From: an uncultured Lachnospiraceae bacterium
GTDB taxonomy: Bacteria > Bacillota > Clostridia > Lachnospirales > Lachnospiraceae
NCBI GenBank assembly: GCA_947177515.1
Contig: CAMWUU010000048.1
Location: 1-13,490 of the forward strand
Direction of reading: 5' to 3'
Length of the DNA: 13,490 nt
In this document: positions 6,108 to 13,490 of the stretch, in pieces
How the letters are laid out: every line of letters starts with the position of its first letter
Position numbering within the stretch: position 1 is the first letter of the stretch
Translations under genes and position numbers: made by a program
Notes under the pieces: generated by a model
Told to the model about the DNA's origin: nothing
Database searches by the model: none
The model's input: only the letters and a program-made list of their open reading frames with translations

Positions 6108-8114
6108 TTAATACGCAATCATAGGAATCATTTTCGCTTTTTCTGCAGAACGTGCAGTTCTGCCATCCGCCACATCATAGATCCTGCTGCCGCACACCTT
6201 AATCTGATCCATCATCTGTGGATAAACGCGCGAACAAATATCAAACAGACCGATATTGTAATTCTCCCCATCAAAACGCCCCAGCGTGAACTGGTCATAA
6301 CACTGGAAATAATGGCAGCCTACCCCGTTTTTATGCGCGGCCACACTCTCGCAGTAATAGCGGTAAGCAATACCACGATCCTTCTGGCTTTCCACGCCTT
6401 TTAGACCAGTCGCAGGCAGCCCGGCATCCAGTGCGCCAAAATGAAATTCCCCGATCATAATGGGAAGATCAACACCCAGATCCACGATATTCTGTATCTT
6501 CTCAGTCGGATCCACGGCATAACAATTAATCGAAAACACATCAAAATTCTCCCAGCCGCTCACCAGATCCGGAGCAGAAATCCATGCCCACCGCATCCCC
6601 AGTATCATATGATTCGGATCCACCTTCCGACATTCCTGCACTGGAATCTCAATATAAGCCCTTAGCATCTGCACAGAAAATTCCCTCATATCATTCCCAG
6701 AAGCCTCCGACCACTTTGAAACACGTTCCTGCGGCTGATACAGACTGTCAAAACTCTCAAAAGAACAGTTCCATGCACTATTCAACGCTTCAATCCTTTG
6801 ATAGCGCTCCTGTAAAAATGCAACCAGCCGCTCCTTGCAGACGGTTCTTGCCGGATTATATAATACTTCGTCCGCAAGAACCAGATGGTCAACAAACGCC
6901 CATGCAGGCTCATTGCGCAGAAAATATCCAATCATCAGGGGATCGTATTTGCGTTCCTTTAATGCCTGGGCACATCGCTCTGCCTGAAAACGGTATTCCT
7001 CACTGAATACATCGGGAAAATCACGGAAAATCGTCTGCGTTGTAGCCGGAAATTCAGGCAGCGATGTTACATAGGGAATATCTATCTTCCCCAGCAATTT
7101 CCCGTCGCTCCAGTTCCCCAGCGTGTTCATTCCATGTTTTTTAAGCTGGCAAGACATCATCTGTTTCCAGTCCTCATACCATGTTTCCCCAAATGCCCTG
7201 TATAGATTTGCTTTAAAAAAGGAAAACATACGCGGTTTGCGGTGTGCGAACCTTTGATGCCCTGGCTCAAAAAACATATCCTGATAGACCACATCTTTGG
7301 TATCCGCAAGCCAGTCCAGCCACTGCTCCATCCCATCGATCCTGCACTCGCTGCCAAGTCCCACACAGTCCGGTCCCATACTGAAAAACGCATATCCTAG
7401 CGGATCTGTCAGCCACCACCGCCCATTTTCCTTATACTTAGAAAAATAACCGCTTCCCTCCCTTAATTTTTTCTTTTTCCAGCCGCCATAAGCTGACCAC
7501 TCCTCAAAAGGGTAGCCAGGATCCCCTTCCCCCTTCTGCTCCAGAAGCACTTTTCTTAATTCTTCAATATTCTTTGTCTTTCCATCCCAATCCTTCCATT
7601 TACTCTGTCCAAAGCAATCCACCAGTTTTATATCCGGCAGGAGTGGGTTTTCAGGATACTGGTCTGTCAGGGTGATATTACGGAATCTCAGTTTTACATT
7701 ATGGAACACCGGCATGGAAGATAAGATAATCTTAGAAATCTCTTCCCTGCACACACGCCTGCCATGACAGACTATTTTCAATCCCCCTGACACCGCTTCC
7801 GGAAACAGCTCCTTCGCATCCATCCAATCCAAATCGATGCAGACAGTAGTTTCCACCATTGGAAGCAGACCGAAACGGACTGTAAAGGCAGGTTCCTTCT
7901 CATCATGGACATATACCAGCAGATTCAGGGATAGACTGTGCTCTTCCAACACGGTTACATTAAATGTCAGCAGATGCTCGGTACAGTTTATTAGCCATGG
8001 AAGCCCGAATCCCGTCCCCTCCTTCGAAAACTGGAATATATACTCATTCTGGGAAGATTCTAAAAGGACTGTTCCTTCTGTTAGTTCCTCCTTGCAGAGT
8101 TCTATTGTTTGCAT
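6108..8114 (-). CDS. GH-A clan glycoside hydrolase, GH50 (beta-agarase)-like
   Basis: The protein has 668 aa from the second ATG (8114), which has GGGAG 8 nt upstream; the ATG at 8120 is too close to it. The N-terminal about 160 residues are a beta-rich domain, followed by a TIM-barrel-like catalytic region. YFLRNEPAW gives acid/base Glu402 and PIMIGEFHFGALDAGLPATG gives nucleophile Glu556. GEFHFGALD and FFSMGPDCVGLGS resemble the corresponding segments of GH50 beta-agarases as I remember them, and NEP is a general retaining clan A mark. No signal peptide is seen. It starts 34 bp after the fucosidase and so is probably co-transcribed. True agarase activity is doubtful in this setting; a beta-galactoside-containing oligosaccharide bearing fucose is a better guess. 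Family membership is moderately sure, substrate is not. Confidence 0.78.
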   Translation of the reverse strand: MQTIELCKEELTEGTVLLESSQNEYIFQFSKEGTGFGLPWLINCTEHLLTFNVTVLEEHSLSLNLLVYVHDEKEPAFTVRFGLLPMVETTVCIDLDWMDAKELFPEAVSGGLKIVCHGRRVCREEISKIILSSMPVFHNVKLRFRNITLTDQYPENPLLPDIKLVDCFGQSKWKDWDGKTKNIEELRKVLLEQKGEGDPGYPFEEWSAYGGWKKKKLREGSGYFSKYKENGRWWLTDPLGYAFFSMGPDCVGLGSECRIDGMEQWLDWLADTKDVVYQDMFFEPGHQRFAHRKPRMFSFFKANLYRAFGETWYEDWKQMMSCQLKKHGMNTLGNWSDGKLLGKIDIPYVTSLPEFPATTQTIFRDFPDVFSEEYRFQAERCAQALKERKYDPLMIGYFLRNEPAWAFVDHLVLADEVLYNPARTVCKERLVAFLQERYQRIEALNSAWNCSFESFDSLYQPQERVSKWSEASGNDMREFSVQMLRAYIEIPVQECRKVDPNHMILGMRWAWISAPDLVSGWENFDVFSINCYAVDPTEKIQNIVDLGVDLPIMIGEFHFGALDAGLPATGLKGVESQKDRGIAYRYYCESVAAHKNGVGCHYFQCYDQFTLGRFDGENYNIGLFDICSRVYPQMMDQIKVCGSRIYDVADGRTARSAEKAKMIPMIAY

Positions 8115-8148
8115 TGTCATTCTCCCTTCATATTGTAATGCTTTCCCC

Positions 8149-9630
8149 CTACCTCAACCTTACCTTCACCACCACCGGCTTCTCTGACACTACATGCTTT
8201 GTCTGGATCGCCAGCCCTTCTTCCGTTTGTTCCCACTTCGGTACCTCATCAAACCCAAGCATACTTACCGCATCAATAATCCCGTGGAATTTCGGCAGAT
8301 GTGATGCATCCTGTTCCCCAAGGGCTTTAATCAATATCTTCCCATCCGCCGGATAGTTCAGGCAGGTCACATATAAATTCCCACCCTTTACCGTAAACCG
8401 GAAATCCTCACTTGTAAATACCTTATCCTTCCCATCGGTAAACTGTCCCTCCTTTACAACCGTAGGTCCTTCCGCTGCAATCCGCCAGGTCCGCGCTCCA
8501 TAAATCGCCTCGCCATTGACTGCAAGCCATTCCCCGATCTCTGTAAGAACCGCTGTATCCTGCTCTGAGATGGTTCCATCCGCCTTTGGTCCGACATTGA
8601 GCAGCAGACAGCCGTTTTTGCTGACAATATCCACAAGGTCACAGAGGATATCCTTTGCCTTCTTAAAATCATTATGCTCCGTATAGCACCATGAATTTTT
8701 TGCAATCGCTGTGTCCGTCTGCCATGCAAACGGCTTAACCTGCGCAAACTGCCCGCGCTCGATATCCACGACCGCTGTCCCAAACATAAAAGCATCGTGC
8801 TTATAGGCAATCATGACCTCCTCCCCCCATGAAAGCGCCCGGTTATAGTAATAAGCAGCAATCTTTTTCAGATACGGCTTGGCACTTGCATGCTGAATCC
8901 ACCAATCAAAATACAGTTCCTTAATCCGGTAGCGGTCAATCAACTCACAGGTCCTAATCATCCAATCTTCCAGGAACTCTTTTGTTGGTGCAGGCTCGCT
9001 GAACAGATCATGATGGTTTCGCTCCGGCATGGCAGGCCAGTAAAAATCACCCGGTTCTTGCGCGTCCGTAATATCGCTTTCAAATTCTTTCCCATGCCCC
9101 ATAAAAAACCAGTGTTCTATGCGGTGCGTTGAAGCCCCCATTACCAGTTCTTCTTTTTTCGCCTCCTCAGCAAGTTCCCCAAGTACATTGCGGCATGGTC
9201 CCATATTGGCCGCATTCCATTTTGACAGTGCGCTGTCATACATCTGGAATCCATCATGGTGCTCCGCCACCGGCACAATATATTTCGCGCCGGCACGCTT
9301 GAAAAGGGAAATCCATTTTTTTGCATCAAAATTTCCTGCCTGGAACATAGGGATGAAATCCTTGTAACCAAAATCCTTATGCTGCCCGTAGGTCTTTACA
9401 TGATGCTCAAACTCTGGACTGCCCTGAATGTACATATTGCGGGAATACCACTCACTCCCAAACGCCGGGACGCTGTAAATCCCCCAGTGGATAAAAATCC
9501 CGAATTTCGCGTCCAGAAACCATTGCGGCGTTTTATGCCGCGCTAAGGAATCCCATGTATCCTTATACTCCCCCGCTGCAATACATGCCTCGATTTTTTC
9601 CAGTTCCTTTTCCTTGTCATAAATAAACAT
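8149..9630 (-). CDS. Alpha-L-fucosidase (GH29)
   Basis: The protein has 493 aa from the ATG at 9630, which has AGGGAGG 6 nt upstream; an in-frame ATG 10 codons earlier lacks this. It releases L-fucose from the non-reducing end of glycans by a retaining mechanism. The family signatures are clear: KFGIFIHWGIYSVPAFGSEWYSRNMY (residues 42-67), HHDGF at 124-128, and the nucleophile Asp242 in KELYFDWW. The segment NGCLLLNVGPKADGTI and a C-terminal beta-sandwich are also typical. There is no signal peptide or cell-wall anchor, so the substrate must be imported. It is first in the hydrolase cluster. No convincing promoter is visible in the 181 bp upstream, but that gap contains a perfect 9-bp inverted repeat (9667-9706). 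Linkage preference cannot be read from sequence alone. Confidence 0.95.
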   Translation of the reverse strand: MFIYDKEKELEKIEACIAAGEYKDTWDSLARHKTPQWFLDAKFGIFIHWGIYSVPAFGSEWYSRNMYIQGSPEFEHHVKTYGQHKDFGYKDFIPMFQAGNFDAKKWISLFKRAGAKYIVPVAEHHDGFQMYDSALSKWNAANMGPCRNVLGELAEEAKKEELVMGASTHRIEHWFFMGHGKEFESDITDAQEPGDFYWPAMPERNHHDLFSEPAPTKEFLEDWMIRTCELIDRYRIKELYFDWWIQHASAKPYLKKIAAYYYNRALSWGEEVMIAYKHDAFMFGTAVVDIERGQFAQVKPFAWQTDTAIAKNSWCYTEHNDFKKAKDILCDLVDIVSKNGCLLLNVGPKADGTISEQDTAVLTEIGEWLAVNGEAIYGARTWRIAAEGPTVVKEGQFTDGKDKVFTSEDFRFTVKGGNLYVTCLNYPADGKILIKALGEQDASHLPKFHGIIDAVSMLGFDEVPKWEQTEEGLAIQTKHVVSEKPVVVKVRLR

Positions 9631-9666
9631 ATTATACCTCCCTCTAAAAAGGACTCCCAATCAGAA

Positions 9667-9706
9667 GACGGCAGTCACCGCCCTTTAAAGATGCAGTACT
9701 GCCGTC
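9667..9706. repeat. Inverted repeat between carbonic anhydrase and fucosidase genes
   Basis: GACGGCAGT (9667-9675) is complementary to ACTGCCGTC (9698-9706) over 9 bp with a 22-nt spacer. The right arm overlaps the 10-bp palindrome GCAGTACTGC (9693-9702). On the minus strand no U-run follows, so it is a weak terminator at best. It lies 37 bp upstream of the fucosidase start and could be an operator or leader hairpin controlling the hydrolase cluster. Confidence 0.55.
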
Positions 9707-9811
9707 CCGTCATCACCTGTATGCCGGATCAAAGCTGTTTTTCATGGCATTTCAGGAATCATTATTAATTTTTTCCGCCAATCATGGGATCAGACACCAC
9801 GGATCTCATAA

Positions 9812-10372
9812 TCAGAGAAATTCCACCGCGCCATCCTCAATATGGTAAATGGCACCAACCACCTTTACATCGCCATCATCCTTCCATCCAAGGCTTTCCT
9901 TCAATACAGAAACACTCTGTTTTACATTCAGGCAGGATGCACGGAAATCATCCTTCTCATCGCCGATGGCTTTGCGGATCTCATCCGTTATATACTTGAC
10001 AAAACCGGAAGGTTCATCGTGGATGGCAGCACCCACCGCACCACAATGGTCATGCCCCAAAACCACCACCAGCTTGCAGCCTAGATGCTCTGCCCCATAC
10101 TCAACACTCCCGATCTGATGGTGATCCATAACATTCCCCGCCACACGGATTACAAATAATTCCCCGATCCCGGCTGTAAAAATACTTTCCGGGATAACAC
10201 GCGAATCGGAACAGGTTATAATAACCGCATAAGGGTTTTGTCCGTTCTCACAGGTTGCCTTTCTCAGTTTTGGAGAAATATCCCCCGGATTTGCCGAAAC
10301 CTCCAAATATTTTTTGTTGCCCTGTTTAAGCTTTTCCAATGCCTCTTGTGCACTTAGATTTTGTTTTTCCAT
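9812..10372 (-). CDS. Beta-class carbonic anhydrase
   Basis: This 186-aa cytosolic zinc enzyme interconverts CO2 and bicarbonate. The beta-class zinc ligands and catalytic dyad are present: CSDSR at 54-58 (Cys54 ligand, Asp56-Arg58 dyad), then GHDHCGAVGA with His107 and Cys110 as ligands. The length fits the short bacterial form. GGAGGG precedes the ATG by 9 nt. It follows the EF-G-like gene by 45 bp on the same strand with no real terminator between, so the two may share a transcript. Bicarbonate supply for carboxylations or pH balance is the usual role. Nothing odd is seen. Confidence 0.95.
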   Translation of the reverse strand: MEKQNLSAQEALEKLKQGNKKYLEVSANPGDISPKLRKATCENGQNPYAVIITCSDSRVIPESIFTAGIGELFVIRVAGNVMDHHQIGSVEYGAEHLGCKLVVVLGHDHCGAVGAAIHDEPSGFVKYITDEIRKAIGDEKDDFRASCLNVKQSVSVLKESLGWKDDGDVKVVGAIYHIEDGAVEFL

Positions 10373-10417
10373 TAATAAATCCCTCCATGATCTGGGCAGT
10401 TTCCTTTTGCCCCGGTA

Positions 10418-12490
10418 TTATGCTTTCCCATTCTCTTCACACACCTTCGCCTGCACATCCGATGGTGCCGGCTCATAGCGCGCAAATTCATAGGAATATG
10501 TACCAATGCCAACGGTCATCGAGCGCAGATCCGTTGAGTAACCGCACAGGGCTGACATCGGGATCTCCGCCATAATCTCCTGCTGACGGTTGTGCAGCGG
10601 GTTCATGCCAAGCACCCTGCCGCGGCGCTTGTTCAAATCGCCCATAATATCGCCTGTAAAACGCTCCGGCGCAGTGACCTTAATTGTGGCAATCGGCTCA
10701 AGCAGGATCGGGGTGGCACTCATCACACCCTGTTTAAATGCCTGTATGGTTGCCGTCTTAAACGCCATCTCCGAAGAGTCCACATCGTGGTAGGAACCGC
10801 CCGTAAGCGTTGCCTTAATGCCGACAACCGGATAACCAGCCAAAGGTCCTGCCTCCACACTGTCCGCAATCCCTTTTTCCACCGCAGGGAAGAAATTGCG
10901 CGGAACCGCCCCGCCAAATACACTCTCCGCAAACTCATAGGATTTCTCCATATCCTCAAGTGGTTCAAAATCAATGATAACATGCCCGTACTGGCCATGC
11001 CCGCCGGACTGCTTTTTATATTTGTATTCCGCCGTCGATTTCTTGCGGATGGTTTCACGGTAAGCCACACGCGGCTTCACTAACTCAATCTCCACCTTAA
11101 AACGCTGCGCGAGCTTGCTTGCCGCAATTTCAAGATGCTGCTCGCCGATGCCGTACAGCAGCGACTGGTGGTTCTCCTTGTCGCTTTCCACACGCAGGGT
11201 CAGATCTTCTTCCATCAATCTTTGGAGTGCCTGGGAAACCTTATCCTCATCCCCCTTGTTCTTTGCACGGTAACTCTTGTACTCGTATGGGACGGACATC
11301 TTCGGCCGGTCAAACTGTACTGGGTTTGCTTTAGTCGCAAGACTATCTCCCGTCGTTGTATTGGAAAGTTTGCCAATTACACCGATATCACCCGCATAGA
11401 GCTCCTTGACCTCAATCTGCTCCTTGCCGCGCAGGATGTAAAGTCTGGAAAGTTTTTCTTCCGTTTCCTTATCCACATTGTAGATGGTATCGTCGGACTT
11501 TAAAATGCCAGAGCATATTTTTACTAACGAGAACTTGCCGATAAATGGATCTGCAATCGTCTTGAAGACCCTTGCTGTCATCGGCTTGTTTGCATCATAA
11601 TCTGCCGCGAAGGTTTCGCCGGTCTTTGCGTTGATTCCGGTGATCACACATTTGTTTGGTGACGGGAAATATTTTTCCACCGCCTGCAAAAGCATGTTTG
11701 TACCCTGCGCATTCAGGCCGGAACCCATCATTACCGGCACAATGCTGCAATCGATCACGCTAGAACGCAGTGCGGTTGAAATCTCCTGCGCGGTAAATTC
11801 CTCGCCCTCAAAATACTTCTCCATCATTTCCTCGCTCGTTTCCGCCACTGCATCCATCAGTGCCTCGCGATACTTCGTTACATATTCCATCGAGTAATCC
11901 GGAATTGGGCATTCCTCATATTCGGAAAGCTTTGTAAATTTCCGGCCTGCCATCTTCACGACATTAACAAACCCAACAAATTTTTCGCTCTCGCGGATCG
12001 GCGAGTGGAACGGTGCAATACGTTTCCCGTAAAGTTCCGTCAGGCGCTCCACCACGCGGCGGAAACTTGCGTTATCATCATCCATGTCGGTTACAAAAAA
12101 GATGCGCGGTATCTTGTATTTTTCACATAAATCCCATGCTTTACGTGTGCCGACTTCGACCCCCTTCTTGCCGGAAACCACAATTACGGCAGCGTCGCAG
12201 GCGGAAACCGCTTCTTCCACTTCACCGACAAAGTCATAATATCCCGGGGTATCAAGGAAATTGATTTTCGTATCCTCCCAGATAATCGGCACAACCGAAG
12301 TACTAATTGAAAACTGCCGCTTGATCTCTTCCTTATCGTAATCGCTGATTGTACTGCCATCTTCCACTTTTCCCTGTCTTGTCGTAATGCCAGTCGTATA
12401 TGCCATCGCCTCGACAAGCGTCGTCTTTCCTGCCCCGCCGTGCCCAAGCACCGCTACATTCCTGATCTTTTCATACTTATAAGTTTCCAT
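10418..12490 (-). CDS. Elongation factor G-like translational GTPase (EF-G paralogue)
   Basis: The protein has 690 aa from the ATG at 12490, which has AAGGAGAGG upstream; an ATG 13 codons earlier lacks a site. Domain order is that of EF-G: G domain with P-loop GHGGAGKT (16-23), beta-barrel domain II (about 300-390), domain III, domain IV (segment GGHGQYGHVIIDFEPL) and C-terminal domain V. Two GTPase motifs are changed. G3 is DTPGYYDF (80-87), with Tyr where EF-G has the catalytic His. G4 is TDMD (134-137) in place of NKMD. Such sequences belong to the EF-G-like branch found beside a normal fusA in many Firmicutes. It is therefore not the housekeeping factor; a ribosome-linked, slowly hydrolysing or specialised GTPase is likely. 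It is transcribed from its own promoter, with carbonic anhydrase downstream. Confidence 0.9.
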   Translation of the reverse strand: METYKYEKIRNVAVLGHGGAGKTTLVEAMAYTTGITTRQGKVEDGSTISDYDKEEIKRQFSISTSVVPIIWEDTKINFLDTPGYYDFVGEVEEAVSACDAAVIVVSGKKGVEVGTRKAWDLCEKYKIPRIFFVTDMDDDNASFRRVVERLTELYGKRIAPFHSPIRESEKFVGFVNVVKMAGRKFTKLSEYEECPIPDYSMEYVTKYREALMDAVAETSEEMMEKYFEGEEFTAQEISTALRSSVIDCSIVPVMMGSGLNAQGTNMLLQAVEKYFPSPNKCVITGINAKTGETFAADYDANKPMTARVFKTIADPFIGKFSLVKICSGILKSDDTIYNVDKETEEKLSRLYILRGKEQIEVKELYAGDIGVIGKLSNTTTGDSLATKANPVQFDRPKMSVPYEYKSYRAKNKGDEDKVSQALQRLMEEDLTLRVESDKENHQSLLYGIGEQHLEIAASKLAQRFKVEIELVKPRVAYRETIRKKSTAEYKYKKQSGGHGQYGHVIIDFEPLEDMEKSYEFAESVFGGAVPRNFFPAVEKGIADSVEAGPLAGYPVVGIKATLTGGSYHDVDSSEMAFKTATIQAFKQGVMSATPILLEPIATIKVTAPERFTGDIMGDLNKRRGRVLGMNPLHNRQQEIMAEIPMSALCGYSTDLRSMTVGIGTYSYEFARYEPAPSDVQAKVCEENGKA

Positions 12491-12540
12491 ATGCGCCTCT
12501 CCTTTATATTTTCTGTCGGAATCAAGCATCCCTGCCCTCT

Positions 12541-12569
12541 ATTTTACCAAACTATTATGACATTTACAA
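12541..12569 (-). promoter_or_regulatory. Promoter of the EF-G-like gene
   Basis: The minus strand reads TTGTAA (complement of 12564-12569), a 17-bp spacer, then TAAAAT (complement of 12541-12546). Start would be near 12534, giving a leader of about 45 nt before the ATG at 12490. Confidence 0.55.
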
Positions 12570-12725
12570 CAATTTTCTTTAATTTTCTGAAATGTTTTTG
12601 CAAATCGTATTTCTTTTCTGTCTTGTCATACCATCATAAAACAGTACCCAGTTTCAGGAACTTACAATTAATCCAACGCAATCCGCCTGTTTTGTACCCT
12701 TATCCTGTTTCCCCAGCATATTTTC

Positions 12726-12749
12726 CGCTTTAAACCGTTGCGCTTTAAA
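12726..12749 (+). repeat. Direct repeat CGCTTTAAA upstream of the DAHP synthase promoter
   Basis: CGCTTTAAA occurs at 12726-12734 and again at 12741-12749, 15 bp apart, ending 11 bp before the -35 box. Tandem half-sites at this position can bind an activator or repressor. This is suggestive only, as the unit is short. Confidence 0.35.
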
Positions 12750-12760
12750 GCCATATAGTA

Positions 12761-12789
12761 TTGACATTTTGCAAAGTTTCCATTACAAT
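12761..12789 (+). promoter_or_regulatory. Strong sigma-70-type promoter of the DAHP synthase gene
   Basis: A perfect TTGACA (12761-12766) is followed after exactly 17 bp by TACAAT (12784-12789). The start would be near 12796, 57 nt before the ATG at 12853. Confidence 0.75.
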
Positions 12790-12852
12790 ATCATACGATA
12801 TGGGACAAGATTACAAAACTTGCTTAATACAATCTTAAAATTGGAGGACTTT

Positions 12853-13490
12853 ATGATTATCGTAATGAAACCTGGGGCTTCCAGGGAAAATATTGAAAAT
12901 GTACTTGGAATCATCCGCACAAACGGGCTTGAACCGCATCTTTCCGATGGGCAGGAAGTCACCATTATCGGCGTAATTGGTGATAAAACCAGGCTGATGA
13001 ACCAGAACCTTGAAATCGCGGACGGTGTGGAGCGAATTGTTTCCGTTACGGAAAGCTACAAGCTGGCAAACAAAAAATTCCATCCGGAACGAACCATTGT
13101 CCAGGTGGGCAATACGACTATCGGCGGGGACGAGTTTACTATTATGTCCGGTCCATGTGCCGTGGAAAGTGCCGAACAGGTTTTGCAGACCGCAGAAGCC
13201 ATAAAAAAATCCGGCGCGCAAATTCTGCGCGGGGGCGCGTACAAGCCCCGCACTTCCCCTTACTCTTTCCAGGGGCTTGAGGAGGAAGGGCTGCGCCTGA
13301 TGAAAGAGGCACGTGAGGCAACCGGACTTTCAGTGGTCTGCGAGGTGACAAGCCTTGCCGCAATCGAAACCGCCGTTAAATATGTGGACATGCTGCAGAT
13401 TGGGGCGCGTAACATGCAGAATTTCTACCTTTTGAAAGAAGCTGGGAAAACCGGACTCCCAGTCCTCCTAAAACGCGGGCTTTCCGCTAC
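12853..13490 (+). CDS. aroF: 3-deoxy-7-phosphoheptulonate (DAHP) synthase, type I-beta (partial, 3' end off window)
   Basis: DAHP synthase condenses phosphoenolpyruvate and erythrose 4-phosphate, the first step of the shikimate pathway to aromatic amino acids. The visible 212 codons start at an ATG with GGAGG (12843-12847) 5 nt upstream and remain open to the window end, with about 125 more expected. Residues 1-70 (MIIVMKPGAS to SVTESYKL) form the ferredoxin-like N-terminal domain typical of the I-beta class in Firmicutes, often involved in feedback control. The barrel then shows GPCAVES with metal ligand Cys102, the substrate-binding RGGAYKPRTSPYSFQG (126-141), QIGARNMQNF and LLKRGLSAT. It is transcribed away from the EF-G-like gene from its own strong promoter. 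The symbol follows common usage for this class; aroG or aroA are also used. Confidence 0.95.
   Translation, partial: MIIVMKPGASRENIENVLGIIRTNGLEPHLSDGQEVTIIGVIGDKTRLMNQNLEIADGVERIVSVTESYKLANKKFHPERTIVQVGNTTIGGDEFTIMSGPCAVESAEQVLQTAEAIKKSGAQILRGGAYKPRTSPYSFQGLEEEGLRLMKEAREATGLSVVCEVTSLAAIETAVKYVDMLQIGARNMQNFYLLKEAGKTGLPVLLKRGLSA

Larger units (their letters stand above)
12491..12852. other. Divergent intergenic region between the EF-G-like gene and DAHP synthase
   Basis: These 362 bp contain two outward-facing promoters (12541-12569 minus, 12761-12789 plus) and a direct repeat CGCTTTAAA (12726-12734 and 12741-12749) just upstream of the plus promoter. The stretch 12570-12720 is AT-rich and I see no gene, T-box or other riboswitch in it; the leader before the DAHP synthase gene is only about 57 nt. 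Confidence 0.6.

Noticed and set aside
6584..7006. A 140-codon plus-strand frame opposite the GH50-like gene
   Set aside because: It lies fully antisense to a gene with clear catalytic motifs and has proline-rich, low-quality composition typical of a shadow frame.
10394..10412. GGGCA/TGCCC stem between the EF-G-like and carbonic anhydrase genes as a terminator
   Set aside because: The stem is only 5 bp and there is no U-run after it.
1..13490. CRISPR arrays, rRNA or tRNA genes, insertion sequences
   Set aside because: No regularly spaced repeats, tRNA-like cloverleaf or transposase was recognised on either strand.

Overview
The window looks like a chromosomal segment of a gut-type Firmicute, most probably a Clostridia/Lachnospiraceae member. 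The signs are strong AGGAGG-type ribosome binding sites, sigma-70-like promoters, moderate GC outside an AT-rich island, and the gene set: an EF-G paralogue, a type I-beta DAHP synthase, and glycoside hydrolases without signal peptides. This assignment is inference from gene content; there is no rRNA or marker gene to fix it.

Left third (1-5081): a phase-variable type I restriction-modification locus read mainly on the minus strand. From right to left it holds a promoter and long leader, hsdM, a full two-TRD hsdS, a 68-aa four-cysteine protein, a tyrosine recombinase and a half-length hsdS. The half hsdS meets head-on the last 41 codons of another hsdS C-terminal half on the plus strand at the window edge. 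Three copies of one 16-bp sequence (GATAAATGATAATTTA) lie at the central conserved region of both hsdS genes and between the small gene and the recombinase. The middle copy is inverted relative to the outer two. This is the architecture of an hsdS shufflon, in which the recombinase would flip target-recognition halves and change methylation specificity. No hsdR is present; it may lie beyond the left edge.

Middle (5082-9630): a minus-strand cluster of three glycoside hydrolases: GH29 alpha-L-fucosidase, a GH-A clan enzyme resembling GH50 agarases, and a GH43-like propeller enzyme. None has an evident signal peptide, so they probably act in the cytosol on imported fucose-containing oligosaccharides. 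No transporter or regulator is in the window.

Right third (9812-13490): beta-carbonic anhydrase and an EF-G-like translational GTPase on the minus strand, then, divergently, the start of a DAHP synthase (shikimate pathway entry) cut by the window end. Good promoters can be read for both divergent genes. The EF-G paralogue has altered G3 and G4 motifs (DTPGY, TDMD), so it is unlikely to be the housekeeping EF-G.

The main item of interest is the hsdS switching locus, in particular the small Cys4 gene that rides inside the invertible cassette and ends exactly within the recombination repeat.
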